A stretch of DNA of 64,000 bases, taken from positions 2,728,001 through 2,792,000 of the forward strand of contig NZ_OY764190.1 of NCBI RefSeq assembly GCF_963668215.1, written 5' to 3'. The translations under genes and the position numbers were made by a program. The stretch comes from an uncultured Desulfosarcina sp. GTDB taxonomy: Bacteria > Desulfobacterota > Desulfobacteria > Desulfobacterales > Desulfosarcinaceae. The notes beneath the pieces are model-generated. The model searched no databases and was not told the DNA's origin. It saw only the letters and a program-made list of their open reading frames with translations. How positions within the stretch are numbered: the stretch's first letter is position 1; every line of letters starts with the position of its first letter. Below, piece after piece: positions 55,257-64,000 of this stretch.

Positions 55257-58200
55257 ATGGGAATTAATTATAAAATGAAATATTATTGGAATAGATTATT
55301 GTATTTCTGTTCTATCATACTTCTTAATATGTTTTTAATATTTATTTTATTAATTAAACTTTCATCGATAGCCAATTCGATGGGTACAACGGGATATGTA
55401 GGAAAAGAATATAAAGACTTTTTATGTAAACATGAATGGCAAATATTAGGAATTAAAGCGGCCATAAATGATAAAAGAGATGATGTTAAGTTAGAAGCGT
55501 TAGATATATTATCATCAGGAAAATGCCTTAACAACATTGAAAATGGAAAGGTAAATGATTTAGCAATTTCAATGTTAAATTTAGGTGATGACAAGCAAAC
55601 CCAATTAATTATAAAACTTATAGGCAATTTAGGTAGTAATGGTTCAAGATATAAAGAAAAATTAATTCCGTTTCTACATGATGATAATGAATCGATTAGA
55701 AAAGATGCATGTGAAGCATTAGGGAAAATAGGAAATTTATCGAAATCGGAATACGATGAAATTGTAAACTTGCTTAAAGATAAAGAAGTAATAGTAAGAA
55801 AATCAGTAATAAAAGCATTAAAACAAAACCCTGAGTTGTCTAATGAAAATATATTGAAAATTGTCGAAAATTTAGATGATGAAAATTATAGAATTATTAT
55901 TTCTTCACTAGAATGTCTATCGATTTTCAAGGATAAGGCGAAGGTTGTTTTGCCAAAGCTATTTTTGCTTATGAATCACCAAAAGCATCAAGTTAGAAAA
56001 AGTTCAATTGGTTTAATTGGTGATATAGGAATATCATCACCAGAAATATTGAATTTGCTAAAAGAGAAGGCAAGGATTGAAAAGTCAGCTGTAAGAGGCG
56101 AAGCAATAAGATCCATTTTTAAGCTCTCTGATGATTCTAACGAAACTATCTATTATTTACTCAATTCTTTGAAGAAATGTGATAAAAATACATGTCTTGC
56201 TATATATGAATCTTTGTCTGAAAGTAAGAATCTTAAGAAAGAACATTATGATTTAATACTTAAAATTTACAATAATCAATGTTGCATGGGTAAAATAGCA
56301 GCTAGTTTTTTGTTGCTGGAACAAGGAGAACTTCCTGAAAAAATAGTATTTGATATTATAAAATCATATGAAAAAGTTTTCTTGAAAACCCCAAGATACA
56401 CAATGGAAAGTCAGGGGAGCATAACCTTATTTTCTAAGATACCTGAAAATTTAGCGAATTATATCGATAATACAGCAAACTCTGAGGTATATTTATCTTA
56501 TTTTTTTGATATGTTGCCACCAAAAGATAATTTGGAAACCCTTTTTTTAAAGGCCATTTTTAGGGAAATAAAATACATTCCAAAAGATTATATTAAAAAA
56601 ATAATTAGTTATTATGAAGCTGAAATAATAAAACCAAGTACCTTTTATGATATAATTGATAATAAAGATATCAAATATGATGAAATATTAGAAAAATTTG
56701 GCGAAATACTAACAAATAATAATGAGAATTTAGAAAAGAGTTATCTCATTAAATTATTGTGCCGGCAAGGGGCGAGCGCTAAAAAATATTTACCCTCAAT
56801 GCTTGATTATATAAAAAAGAATAAATATGATAAAAATTTATTATTAAGTATTTCGATGGTTGATAATATCGATTTTTCAAGCATCTTATACATAATAAAT
56901 TTAATCTACGAACATCCAAGTGACAGTGGCTTTTTAAGATTTGTTTCCCACCTATTTGGATCAGCGAGAAAGGATATTGAAACTTTACTAATTTGGACCG
57001 GAGATCCAAAGCTCAATAAACCTGACGATATTAATGGTTTTGATCCAATTGTTACCTTGGAAATATTATCAAATTTTCTTATGGTTTTAAATAATAGTGA
57101 TGAGCTTTATTCCGATTTATGTTTATCAATTACAAATATTATAATAATGAACAAAAAAAATTGGAAAAGTAATGATGTAAAATTTCTAGATCAAATACGA
57201 GGCAATATCAAGAACCCAAATCTGAACCAAAACATTAAAAATATTATTGATGAAATAAAGCCAACACCTTTATCAAAATTCCTTTATTATTGTTGTTCAA
57301 TTATAATTTGCCACTTTATTTTTTGGATGAGTCTCATACTTATCTATCCGAAATCTTATAGGATACAAGCATTCTTTTTCTGGAATACTAAAGTTAGGAA
57401 ATATTTTGGACTAGTATATGTAGAACTATTAATATTGTATATTCCTTTCCTTAGAAAAAGAATATTTAAACCTTTTACAAGGAGTTTAATTTCGGATGCA
57501 AGGCAATATGACTTCGACGAAAAGAATTACTTTAAGGATTCAACAATTATTGATAAAAATAGCAATGTAAAAGGTGCTATTACCAAAATCATTCAAGATA
57601 TTAAAGGGCATGTTATTTTAATAGGTGACTCTGGAACTGGAAAAACAACTTTTCTCAGATATCAGATAAATAATAATTCCAACTTAAGGGCATTCTTATT
57701 GGCGATTGACTGTAAGGAAGGTATTGTTGAAGGTATCTGCAATAAACTACAAGGATTTTTAAGTGATAAAAAATTTATAAAAAGTCTCATATATAGTGGT
57801 TTTATTACTATTTATATAGATGGTTTAAATGATGTCGACAAATCTACTAGAAAACTAATTACACGTTTTTTAAACACATATACAAAATGTAATGTTATAA
57901 TAACCATGCAGAAAATTGACTGGGAACCTACTTGTGATTCTAAAGTTTACGAATTTGAAAGAATCACATTCGATCAAACCAAGAATTTTATATATTCTAG
58001 ATATGATCTATTTATTGACGATGTTATTAGTAGAGAAGAATATATTGAAAATGCTACTAAATTTATTACAAGTTTAGAGGCGTTGTATAAAAATAGCGAT
58101 TCTTTTGAACAGGTTGAATGTTCAATTTTAAATTTAATGGATTTATCTACAGCTTGTATGCTTTTAAGACAAGGTATTCAACCAAACCTTTTGAATTTAC

Positions 58201-58691
58201 AAGATCAACAATTTAAAATCATCCAAAAAGAATATCGAAAAAGACATGCTAATACTCCTTTCCCAATAAAGACTATTTCAAATTTTTTATATGGATTAAA
58301 GAAAAATGGAATGAATTATTTCGAGACTAATGAATTTACTGAAGAGTTCAGTTTTTTGAATAAATACAAAATGGTTTTAAAAAGATATAGGGAAATGGGA
58401 GATGATAAATCAAAAATTGTTTGGTACTTTAGGCATGAAAAAATAAGTGACTATTTGATTTCTTATTCATTTATAACCGACAGAGAGAGACAAATAGAAA
58501 ACCTGAATAGTCCGATTTTTTATGGAGTTTTTAATATGTTATCCATGATTTTGCCAATTAAAGATGCAGAATGGCTAAGAGAGCAAATTATTAGAAATTC
58601 AGTAGTAAACAAAAATTTTGAATTATTTTATTCCTTTGAGAATAGCTTTGTACATAGAAAGAATTTAAAAATAAATATAAATAACTTGTAA
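55257..58691 (+). CDS. Membrane-anchored HEAT-repeat / P-loop (NACHT-like) NTPase
   Basis: 1,144 residues, very AT-rich. A membrane helix near the start (about 14-36, 'SIILLNMFLIFILLIKL'), then a long run of HEAT-type helical repeats (about 60-660, e.g. 'VIVRKSVIKALKQNPELS', 'HQVRKSSIGLIGDIGIS'). Two further membrane segments follow (about 675-698 and 718-735). The NTPase domain has Walker A 'GDSGTGKTTF' (790-799, Lys796) and Walker B 'ITIYIDGLNDVD' (Asp855, Asp859), with a helical C-terminal region. NACHT/STAND NTPases with repeat sensors often serve in anti-phage defence; having the repeats before the NTPase and both tied to the membrane is unusual. Role is inferred. ATG 55275 is an alternative start; neither has a good ribosome-binding site. 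Confidence 0.75.
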   Translation: MGINYKMKYYWNRLLYFCSIILLNMFLIFILLIKLSSIANSMGTTGYVGKEYKDFLCKHEWQILGIKAAINDKRDDVKLEALDILSSGKCLNNIENGKVNDLAISMLNLGDDKQTQLIIKLIGNLGSNGSRYKEKLIPFLHDDNESIRKDACEALGKIGNLSKSEYDEIVNLLKDKEVIVRKSVIKALKQNPELSNENILKIVENLDDENYRIIISSLECLSIFKDKAKVVLPKLFLLMNHQKHQVRKSSIGLIGDIGISSPEILNLLKEKARIEKSAVRGEAIRSIFKLSDDSNETIYYLLNSLKKCDKNTCLAIYESLSESKNLKKEHYDLILKIYNNQCCMGKIAASFLLLEQGELPEKIVFDIIKSYEKVFLKTPRYTMESQGSITLFSKIPENLANYIDNTANSEVYLSYFFDMLPPKDNLETLFLKAIFREIKYIPKDYIKKIISYYEAEIIKPSTFYDIIDNKDIKYDEILEKFGEILTNNNENLEKSYLIKLLCRQGASAKKYLPSMLDYIKKNKYDKNLLLSISMVDNIDFSSILYIINLIYEHPSDSGFLRFVSHLFGSARKDIETLLIWTGDPKLNKPDDINGFDPIVTLEILSNFLMVLNNSDELYSDLCLSITNIIIMNKKNWKSNDVKFLDQIRGNIKNPNLNQNIKNIIDEIKPTPLSKFLYYCCSIIICHFIFWMSLILIYPKSYRIQAFFFWNTKVRKYFGLVYVELLILYIPFLRKRIFKPFTRSLISDARQYDFDEKNYFKDSTIIDKNSNVKGAITKIIQDIKGHVILIGDSGTGKTTFLRYQINNNSNLRAFLLAIDCKEGIVEGICNKLQGFLSDKKFIKSLIYSGFITIYIDGLNDVDKSTRKLITRFLNTYTKCNVIITMQKIDWEPTCDSKVYEFERITFDQTKNFIYSRYDLFIDDVISREEYIENATKFITSLEALYKNSDSFEQVECSILNLMDLSTACMLLRQGIQPNLLNLQDQQFKIIQKEYRKRHANTPFPIKTISNFLYGLKKNGMNYFETNEFTEEFSFLNKYKMVLKRYREMGDDKSKIVWYFRHEKISDYLISYSFITDRERQIENLNSPIFYGVFNMLSMILPIKDAEWLREQIIRNSVVNKNFELFYSFENSFVHRKNLKININNL

Positions 58692-58707
58692 GTTCTATAT
58701 TTTTTAC

Positions 58708-58767
58708 TGGCGCGCCCGGCAGGTTTCGAACCTGCGACATACGGATTCGTAGTCCGACGATCCAACC
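58708..58767 (-). repeat. tRNA-Arg(ACG) 3' fragment, likely integration (att) remnant
   Basis: On the minus strand: anticodon arm CGGA-CTACGAA-TCCG (anticodon ACG), variable region, T arm GCAGG-TTCGAAA-CCTGC, then CGGGCGC-G-CCA. The 5' half (acceptor GCGCCCG and D arm) is absent, so this is no functional tRNA. Such 3' pieces are left where integrases recombine in tRNA genes. Confidence 0.7.
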
Positions 58768-58853
58768 TTTTACGAAAAAGTGGCTAATTGATTTCCCGTC
58801 TATGTTAGATAGTGTTCATCCGCGAAAATAACTAACTGGAATAAAAAAGAAAA

Positions 58854-58957
58854 GCGCATTTTATGCTGGTATTTTCTCACTGTCTGTAGTATAAAGTATT
58901 TTGCCAAACACTTAAAAATACTACGTAAACAAGAAAAAGGGCCGACATAAAATGCGC
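58854..58957 (+). promoter_or_regulatory. Inverted repeat enclosing the transposase start codon
   Basis: GCGCATTTTATG (58854-58865) is perfectly complementary to CATAAAATGCGC (58946-58957), which contains the ATG at 58952. A second pair AGTATTTT / AAAATACT is nested inside. Transcripts reading in from outside could fold and hide the start, as known for some IS elements. Confidence 0.5.
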
Positions 58958-59185
58958 GAGAAACAACAAAAACAAATGCCGCTGATAAGTCTCCCCACGG
59001 GTCATCCCAGAGAAGTAGAACTGGAGATGATCAGCAAAATCCTGGACAAGACTCCTAACATTTACGATCATGTTCTGCAAGACTGTCGCCGGGAATGCGA
59101 TAATGTACCAAAAATGGGAACGAAAAGTGTACCACCCATGAATAGCACCGCATGGTAGACTCCTTCCTGAAAGGAGGGTGTCGCC

Positions 59186-60442
59186 ATGATTTCATGGGAG
59201 GCGTACATGGACATTATTGCATTGCATCAACAAGGCCTTTCGCAAAGGGAGATCACCAAACGAACTGGCCGCCATCGCAAGACCGTTAAAAAATATATTC
59301 AGAATGGACAAACTCCCGGTTACCACAAGGCCCAACGGCGCGAAAGCATCCTGGCTCCCTACTACCCGGTGATTAACGATTTCCTCGAAGAGGATGATTA
59401 CCGTGCCACCTGGATCTATCAACGACTCAAACAGTTAGGCTATGCTGGCGGATACGATACCGTCAAAATCTATGTCCGCAGGCGCAAACGAAAACGCAAG
59501 CGCCAGGCTTACATCCGGTTCGAGACGATTCCCGGATTGCAGGGGCAGATGGACTGGGCCGACTTCAAGGTCGCGGATTTCAAGGGCGGCAGTTTTACCG
59601 TTTACCTGTTCGTCCTGGTCCTGGGATTTTCCCGGGCCATGTTTGCCATGTTCGTTGACCGCTGCACCCTGCAGTCCTTCATGGATGCCCATATTGCCGC
59701 CTTTCACTACCTGGGCGGGATTCCCATGGAAATGCTCTATGACAACATGAAGCATGTGGTGATCAGCCGCACAGGTGGGCAGACTGTTTTCAATGTCGAG
59801 TTCATGCACTTTACCCAGCACTATGGTTTCAAGCCTCTGGCCTGCATGCCCTACAGTCCCTGGGTGAAAGGCAAGGTGGAACGCCCGGTGGATTACATTC
59901 GCGAGTCGTTCTGGCGCGGTTATGCCTTTACCAGCATCGAGCAGGCGAACCGGGATCTTCTCAGCTGGCTTGACGAAACAGCCAATCGCAGGAAGCATGG
60001 AACCCACCGGCAGCTGGTGGACCTGCGCTGGCGGCAGGAACAATCCAGCTTAAGTCCATGCCCTGCCAGCGACTACGATACGTCCATAAAAGAGTATCGC
60101 AGGGTCTACAAGGACTGCTATATTTCCTATAACGCCAGCCGGTATCAGGTGCCGCCGGATGTGGTCGGCAAAAAGATCCTGCTGAAGGTCAAGGACGGTA
60201 TCATCCGATTCTACGATGACGACCGGCTGCTGGCCACGCATAGGGAAGCCGAGGAAAAGGGCAGCTGGGTTACCGATGCGAATATCACCGCCCAGATCCT
60301 GAAGCAGCGGCAGAAAGCGAAAAAGAAATACGGTCGCACCAAAGGCAAGGCCACCCGGGGACTGGTGAATGCTAGTTTGTTCCCACAGGTGCTTTACCGT
60401 CCGCTGTCCGTGTATGAGCAGATCGGCACATGGATCAACTGA
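59186..60442 (+). CDS. istA: IS21 transposase IstA, copy 2
   Basis: 418 residues, nearly identical to copy 1: Gly-Tyr-Ala instead of Gly-Tyr-Gly near residue 240 and four residues (AKGG) missing before the C-terminal 'TWIN'. DDE residues intact. Confidence 0.95.
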   Translation: MISWEAYMDIIALHQQGLSQREITKRTGRHRKTVKKYIQNGQTPGYHKAQRRESILAPYYPVINDFLEEDDYRATWIYQRLKQLGYAGGYDTVKIYVRRRKRKRKRQAYIRFETIPGLQGQMDWADFKVADFKGGSFTVYLFVLVLGFSRAMFAMFVDRCTLQSFMDAHIAAFHYLGGIPMEMLYDNMKHVVISRTGGQTVFNVEFMHFTQHYGFKPLACMPYSPWVKGKVERPVDYIRESFWRGYAFTSIEQANRDLLSWLDETANRRKHGTHRQLVDLRWRQEQSSLSPCPASDYDTSIKEYRRVYKDCYISYNASRYQVPPDVVGKKILLKVKDGIIRFYDDDRLLATHREAEEKGSWVTDANITAQILKQRQKAKKKYGRTKGKATRGLVNASLFPQVLYRPLSVYEQIGTWIN

Positions 60443-61224
60443 TCGCCGACCGCCTCCAGGACAACCTCAAACGGCTCAAGCTCACCCAGGCCGCCGAGAT
60501 GCTCGAAACCGTGGTCGCCAAAGCCGAGTCCGACAAGGACTCTTATCTGTCTTTTCTGGATCAGCTGCTGGAAGAGGAAGTCGCCGCCAAGGAAAAACGG
60601 CGCGTACAGACCGCCATGAAGACCGCCGGGCTGCCATCGGCCAAGACCATCGAAGAGTACGATTTTACCTTTCACCCCAAGCTGAACAAAAAGGAGGTGA
60701 TGGCCCTTTTCGATCTGGATTTCATCGGCAAGCAGGAGAACGTGATTTTCCTGGGACCGCCGGGCGTTGGCAAAACCCATCTGGCCATATCGCTGGCGAT
60801 CAAGGCCTGCCATCACGGGTTCAAGGTCTACTTCACCACCATGGACACCCTGATGAGGAAACTCAAAGAGCCCCAGTCCCGGCACAAGGCATATCTGACT
60901 TCGGCCCTGGTGGTAGTCGATGAAGTCGGGTACCTGCCCATCGACACGAAGGAGGCGTATCTGTTCTTTCAGTTCGTCTCTTATCGCTACGAGCGATCAT
61001 CGACGCTGATCACCTCCAACAAGAGCTTCGGGGACTGGCAAGAGTTGTTCGGCGAGCAGGTCATCGCCACCGCGATCCTCGACCGGCTGCTGCATCACTG
61101 CCGGGTGGTCAACATCAAGGGGCACAGCTATCGGCTCCGCGGGCACAGTTTTTCAAAGAACGATTTCGCCACGGTCGGTTCCTCAGGGTTGGCCGACGTG
61201 GATGGGAAGACGGAGAATCAATGA
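60430..61224 (+). CDS. istB: IS21 ATPase helper IstB, copy 2
   Basis: 264 residues, same as copy 1. Its ribosome-binding site is lost with the 12-bp deletion just upstream, so translation would depend on coupling to istA only. Confidence 0.93.
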   Translation: MDQLIADRLQDNLKRLKLTQAAEMLETVVAKAESDKDSYLSFLDQLLEEEVAAKEKRRVQTAMKTAGLPSAKTIEEYDFTFHPKLNKKEVMALFDLDFIGKQENVIFLGPPGVGKTHLAISLAIKACHHGFKVYFTTMDTLMRKLKEPQSRHKAYLTSALVVVDEVGYLPIDTKEAYLFFQFVSYRYERSSTLITSNKSFGDWQELFGEQVIATAILDRLLHHCRVVNIKGHSYRLRGHSFSKNDFATVGSSGLADVDGKTENQ

Positions 61225-62717
61225 GCTCCAGGGTGGTACATTTTTATTTTCCCACTTCTGGTACACTTTTCATTCCCATTGACACAAGACCTCAACGGTG
61301 GCCTCAAGATAGAACGTCAACGAACCGGGGCCAACGGTATGAGTGCCGAGCAGGTGACCCGCGCCGCGATTGTGATGAAGCTTTTCAACTTCACCTATGA
61401 AGACCTCGCCTTTCATATTTCCGATTCCAGATCGCTCAGACGGTTTTGCAGAATCGGTATTTTCGATAAGGGCTTCAAGAAATCCGCCCTGAATGAAAAT
61501 ATCAAAAGGATCTGCCCTGAGACCTGGGAGCTTATTTCCCTGGACCTGTTGGCATATGCGAAGGACAACAACATCGAAAAAGGCAGAACGACCCGAGTCG
61601 ATTGTACCGTCGTCGAGAGCAACATCCACCCTCCTTGCGATTCCATGCAGTTGTATGACGCTGTGCGCGTGCTCGCGCGGTTGTTGACTCAAGCCCGGGA
61701 TGACTTCAAAATTAAAATCGTTTTCACGGATCATCGTCGCCGTGCAAAAAGGCGGATGACCGCCATCCAATACGCAAAAGGGAAAAAGCAACGACTGTCT
61801 CCGTATAAAGACCTGCTCAAGGTCACCCAAAAGTCCATCGGTTACGCGATCAAAGCCGAAGAAACGATAGGCGGAATCTGCACAACCAATTTTGAATTGC
61901 TTGGCTTATTGAACAGCATCAAACATTACAGCGATTTGGCCCGTCAGGTCTACGACCAGACCTATCGCCGGGTTATTCAAGGCGAAAGCGTATCGGCCGA
62001 CCAGAAGGTATTCTCGATTTTCGAGGAACACACGGACATCATCATCAAAGACCGCCGGGATAACCATTATGGCCATAAGATTTGCCTGACCGGTGGAGCC
62101 TCGAACCTTATCCTCGATTGTGTCGTTCTTGAGGGCAATCCCGCAGATAGCACACTGGTTGAACAGATGCTGGATCGCCAGAAATCGGCTTACGGACGCT
62201 ACCCGCTGAAAGTTGCCCTGGACGGTGGCTTTGCATCCAAAGGCAATCTGAACACGGCCAAGGCCAAAGGCGTCAAAGATGTCTGCTTTGCCAAAAAACG
62301 GGGTCTTGAAGAGATTGACATGTGTCGCAGTCACTATGTTTACAAAAAGCTCAGACAGTTCCGTGCCGGTATCGAATCGGGCATATCCTGGCTCAAACGC
62401 AGTTTCGGCTTGACCCGGTGCACGTGGAAAGGTTTTCGTTCTTTTAAAAGCTACGTGCTTTCGTCGGTGGTCGCGGCCAACCTGCTGACGATCGCTCGAA
62501 AGCAATTGGCTCCTGCTGGATAACCTCACAACCTGAGAAAATTCAGTTACTGAAATCCAGAGAGCAGGTGCGTCCGGAGGCGTGCTTTTTTAGAGTATTT
62601 ACCCATATCCTTGTCGGGCTTTCAATGTGCCGTGTCTTGGAGGATTCTATTCCTCACGTTACCCGATTTTTACTTCTCGACGCACTGCTTAAACCTGCAA
62701 TTTATGGACGGACACTA

Positions 62718-63129
62718 GATAGGCAGTTCCTGAGGATTCAATTTAGTTGGTATATTAATTGAGTTGTCATAAAGTGGAATAAATCGATACTAAATTGGAA
62801 ACGAACAACCTGAACAACATCCGAACAACAAAAAAAGGATGTTAAAATCAATTAACATCCCGTAATTACAATAAAAAATTGGTGGAGGCGGCGGGAGTCG
62901 AAGCCAAAAAATGTCTATTATAACAAGTGGTTAAAAAGTATGTAAAATGAAATAAAATGATGTAATTCTAAAGCTTTTCCGATCTACTCATTTAGGCTCG
63001 GATGTCACCTAAGATCTATATGATTCACCCATTCACTAAAAAAATGGGCACAATTTACGGCACAGGCTTGATATGGCTCATGCTTAAATGTAATGTCCCT
63101 CAAAAAGTAAAAAAAATTACTGGTAAGCA
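62718..63129. other. Spacer holding a tmRNA end fragment
   Basis: No credible gene; AT-rich apart from the 23-bp tmRNA-like piece at 62880. A run of the sequence looks like island edge material. Confidence 0.4.
62880..62902 (-). repeat. ssrA: tmRNA (ssrA) 3'-end fragment, likely att remnant
   Basis: On the minus strand TTCGACTCCCGCCGCCTCCACCA, the T loop, T-stem 3' strand and acceptor end of a tmRNA ending in CCA. The rest of tmRNA is absent. ssrA 3' ends are classic integrase targets. Confidence 0.6.
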
Positions 63130-64000
63130 TTATGGAAATTTAATACCTTCTCCCTGGTTAGATCGAAGTTTAATTATTTCATTTTCATAGGTTTGAGTAA
63201 ACAGTTCGCATTCAGACGTTCCATTTGAAAGCCCCGTTGCTATAAAACTGAAAATCGGTTTGTTACTCTTATATTCTGATTCAGCAATCATATTAGCTAA
63301 TGTAGTGATAGATTGATTTTCAAGTATTCTATTCATCGAGTTACCGTAAGCAAATTGAACTAAGTCGTTGTATATTCGCCAAATTCTTTGCCATAAGTTT
63401 TTACTTGTGGTTTGAGAGTTTATTCTTGAAGTAATTTTATATGCAGTTGAAAGAAAAGATCGAGATAAAAAAGCAATTTTTGAAGATTCCGCATTAAATA
63501 GAAACTGAATCTTTTGGAACCAAACATACCAAATAGCGACAATAATATTGTTTTCGACAATTACCCCGTCTTCCTCAGTGATCATATAGGATAATAAGTC
63601 ACCAATCTGAAAAAGAGCTTTTCCATAATCTCCTTTAAACCACCACAAACCATTAATAAAATAGTTAAAATAAATGTTATTATTCAATTTAGACAGATAC
63701 TCATCAATAGAACCGTTTGGAGGCATATCATCTTGAATAACTATCAGAATATCAATATAATTAACAAGAGCTCCAAGAACATTAAAGGAGCAAAGTATTG
63801 CATATTTCTGAGCAGCTTCCTTCCGCAAAATAATACTTTTATTCCGTAAAATGGCAATTATATCCAAAGTAGTGATTGTTTGTTCATAATGTTCTTCCCC
63901 GCATATGTAATGCCTTAAAATAGCATCATCGGTATACAAAATATGACTTGATGAATTATAAACTGATTTGTATTGGTTAAGTTGCTCTAATAATTGATTT
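63130..64000 (-). CDS. Hypothetical AT-rich protein, partial (runs off right edge)
   Basis: At least 290 codons, open from the window edge to TAA at about 63130. Helix-rich with several hydrophobic stretches ('VIVENNIIVAIWYVWFQKI', 'FNVLGALVNYIDILIVIQ') but no clear signal or catalytic motif; C-terminus 'YENEIIKLRSNQGEGIKFP'. Helical-repeat or membrane-associated protein are possibilities. Lies beyond the tmRNA remnant, so it may belong to another island. Confidence 0.6.
   Translation of the reverse strand, partial: NQLLEQLNQYKSVYNSSSHILYTDDAILRHYICGEEHYEQTITTLDIIAILRNKSIILRKEAAQKYAILCSFNVLGALVNYIDILIVIQDDMPPNGSIDEYLSKLNNNIYFNYFINGLWWFKGDYGKALFQIGDLLSYMITEEDGVIVENNIIVAIWYVWFQKIQFLFNAESSKIAFLSRSFLSTAYKITSRINSQTTSKNLWQRIWRIYNDLVQFAYGNSMNRILENQSITTLANMIAESEYKSNKPIFSFIATGLSNGTSECELFTQTYENEIIKLRSNQGEGIKFP

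Larger units (their letters stand above)
59084..61284 (+). mobile_element. IS21-family element, copy 2 (2,201 bp)
   Basis: Same ends as copy 1; 6-bp duplication CAAGAC (59078-59083 and 61285-61290). Twelve bases shorter than copy 1, the difference being at the istA/istB junction. Confidence 0.93.
58952..62523 (+). pseudogene. ISNCY-like DDE transposase interrupted by IS21 copy 2
   Basis: Codons 1-44 (58952-59083, 'MREKQQKQMPLISLP' to 'HVLQD') and the remaining 410 codons (61291-62523, from 'LNGGLKIERQR') join in frame when IS21 and one CAAGAC are removed: 454 residues. Core motifs 'TTRVDCTVVESNIHPPCDS' and 'VFSIFEEHTDIIIKDRRDN', then 'FRAGIESGISWLKRSFGL' with the final Glu. Inactive now. Confidence 0.8.
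58811..62716 (+). mobile_element. ISNCY-like insertion sequence split by IS21 copy 2
   Basis: Inverted ends AGTGTTCATCC.. and ..GGACGGACACT; flanked by AGAT on both sides (58807-58810, 62717-62720). Without IS21 copy 2 and its duplication it is about 1.7 kb, a normal single-gene IS. Confidence 0.75.

Noticed and set aside
58708..58767. A functional tRNA-Arg gene
   Set aside because: The acceptor 5' strand and D arm are absent, so no complete cloverleaf forms.

Overview
The window looks like a chromosome segment of a strictly anaerobic Desulfobacterota bacterium of the Desulfosarcina/Desulfobacter type. This is an inference from gene content: paired DUF3786 proteins with an RnfB-type Fe-S domain, an RnfB-GltD fusion, LUD, DRTGG and EFR1 proteins. 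No rRNA or other taxonomic marker is present. Bases 1 to about 38,700 are GC-rich with normal operons. From there to the right edge the sequence is a patchwork of AT-rich accessory genes, nested insertion sequences, decayed genes and attachment-site remnants.

Layout. 1-9,462: a GalT/HIT-like gene running off the left edge, then, divergent from it, a 2,586-residue iterative polyketide synthase of enediyne type (KS-AT-ACP-KR-DH-PPTase) with two hotdog thioesterase-like domains fused at its C-terminus. 9,466-14,630 (minus): a purine/methylthioadenosine salvage operon (PNP, two MTA/SAH deaminase paralogues, adenine deaminase). 14,865-22,596 (plus): DRTGG protein, RnfB-GltD fusion with RseC, PilZ, nucleoside-gate membrane protein, DUF3108, LUD, PpiC foldase and a cold-shock gene with a strong terminator. 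22,691-34,861: lipid kinase, membrane-anchored glycosidase-like protein, acyl-CoA synthetase with a DUF362 protein, diguanylate cyclase, outer-membrane protein, a ribB fragment and two DUF3786 genes. An IS110 element, itself split by an IS4-type element, separates these from a LuxR-type regulator that carries the same Cys4 Fe-S motif.

38,767-49,000: an AbiE-like toxin-antitoxin pair with TGTACAT operator repeats; a c-di-GMP-I (GEMM) riboswitch with an intrinsic terminator upstream of a 48-residue acidic peptide; an EFR1 flavodoxin-ferredoxin; a decayed EEP nuclease; the second IS4 copy; a MITE-like repeat; and a metallophosphoesterase-GAF fusion. 49,024-54,193: a four-ORF transposon with two different DDE recombinases, split by IS21 copy 1. 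55,257-58,691: a very AT-rich membrane-anchored HEAT-repeat/P-loop NTPase, probably a defence-type STAND protein, ending 16 bp from a tRNA-Arg(ACG) 3' fragment. 58,811-62,716: an ISNCY-like element split by IS21 copy 2, which has lost the istB ribosome-binding site. A tmRNA 3'-end fragment at 62,880 and an AT-rich partial gene close the window.

The strongest candidates for something new are the PKS-double-hotdog megaenzyme without an enediyne cassette, the riboswitch-controlled mini-peptide, the Fe-S/LuxR regulator with its DUF3786 neighbours, the membrane HEAT-NTPase beside an att remnant, and the four-ORF transposon. Local c-di-GMP genes (diguanylate cyclase with I-site, PilZ protein, riboswitch) suggest the second messenger matters in this organism.
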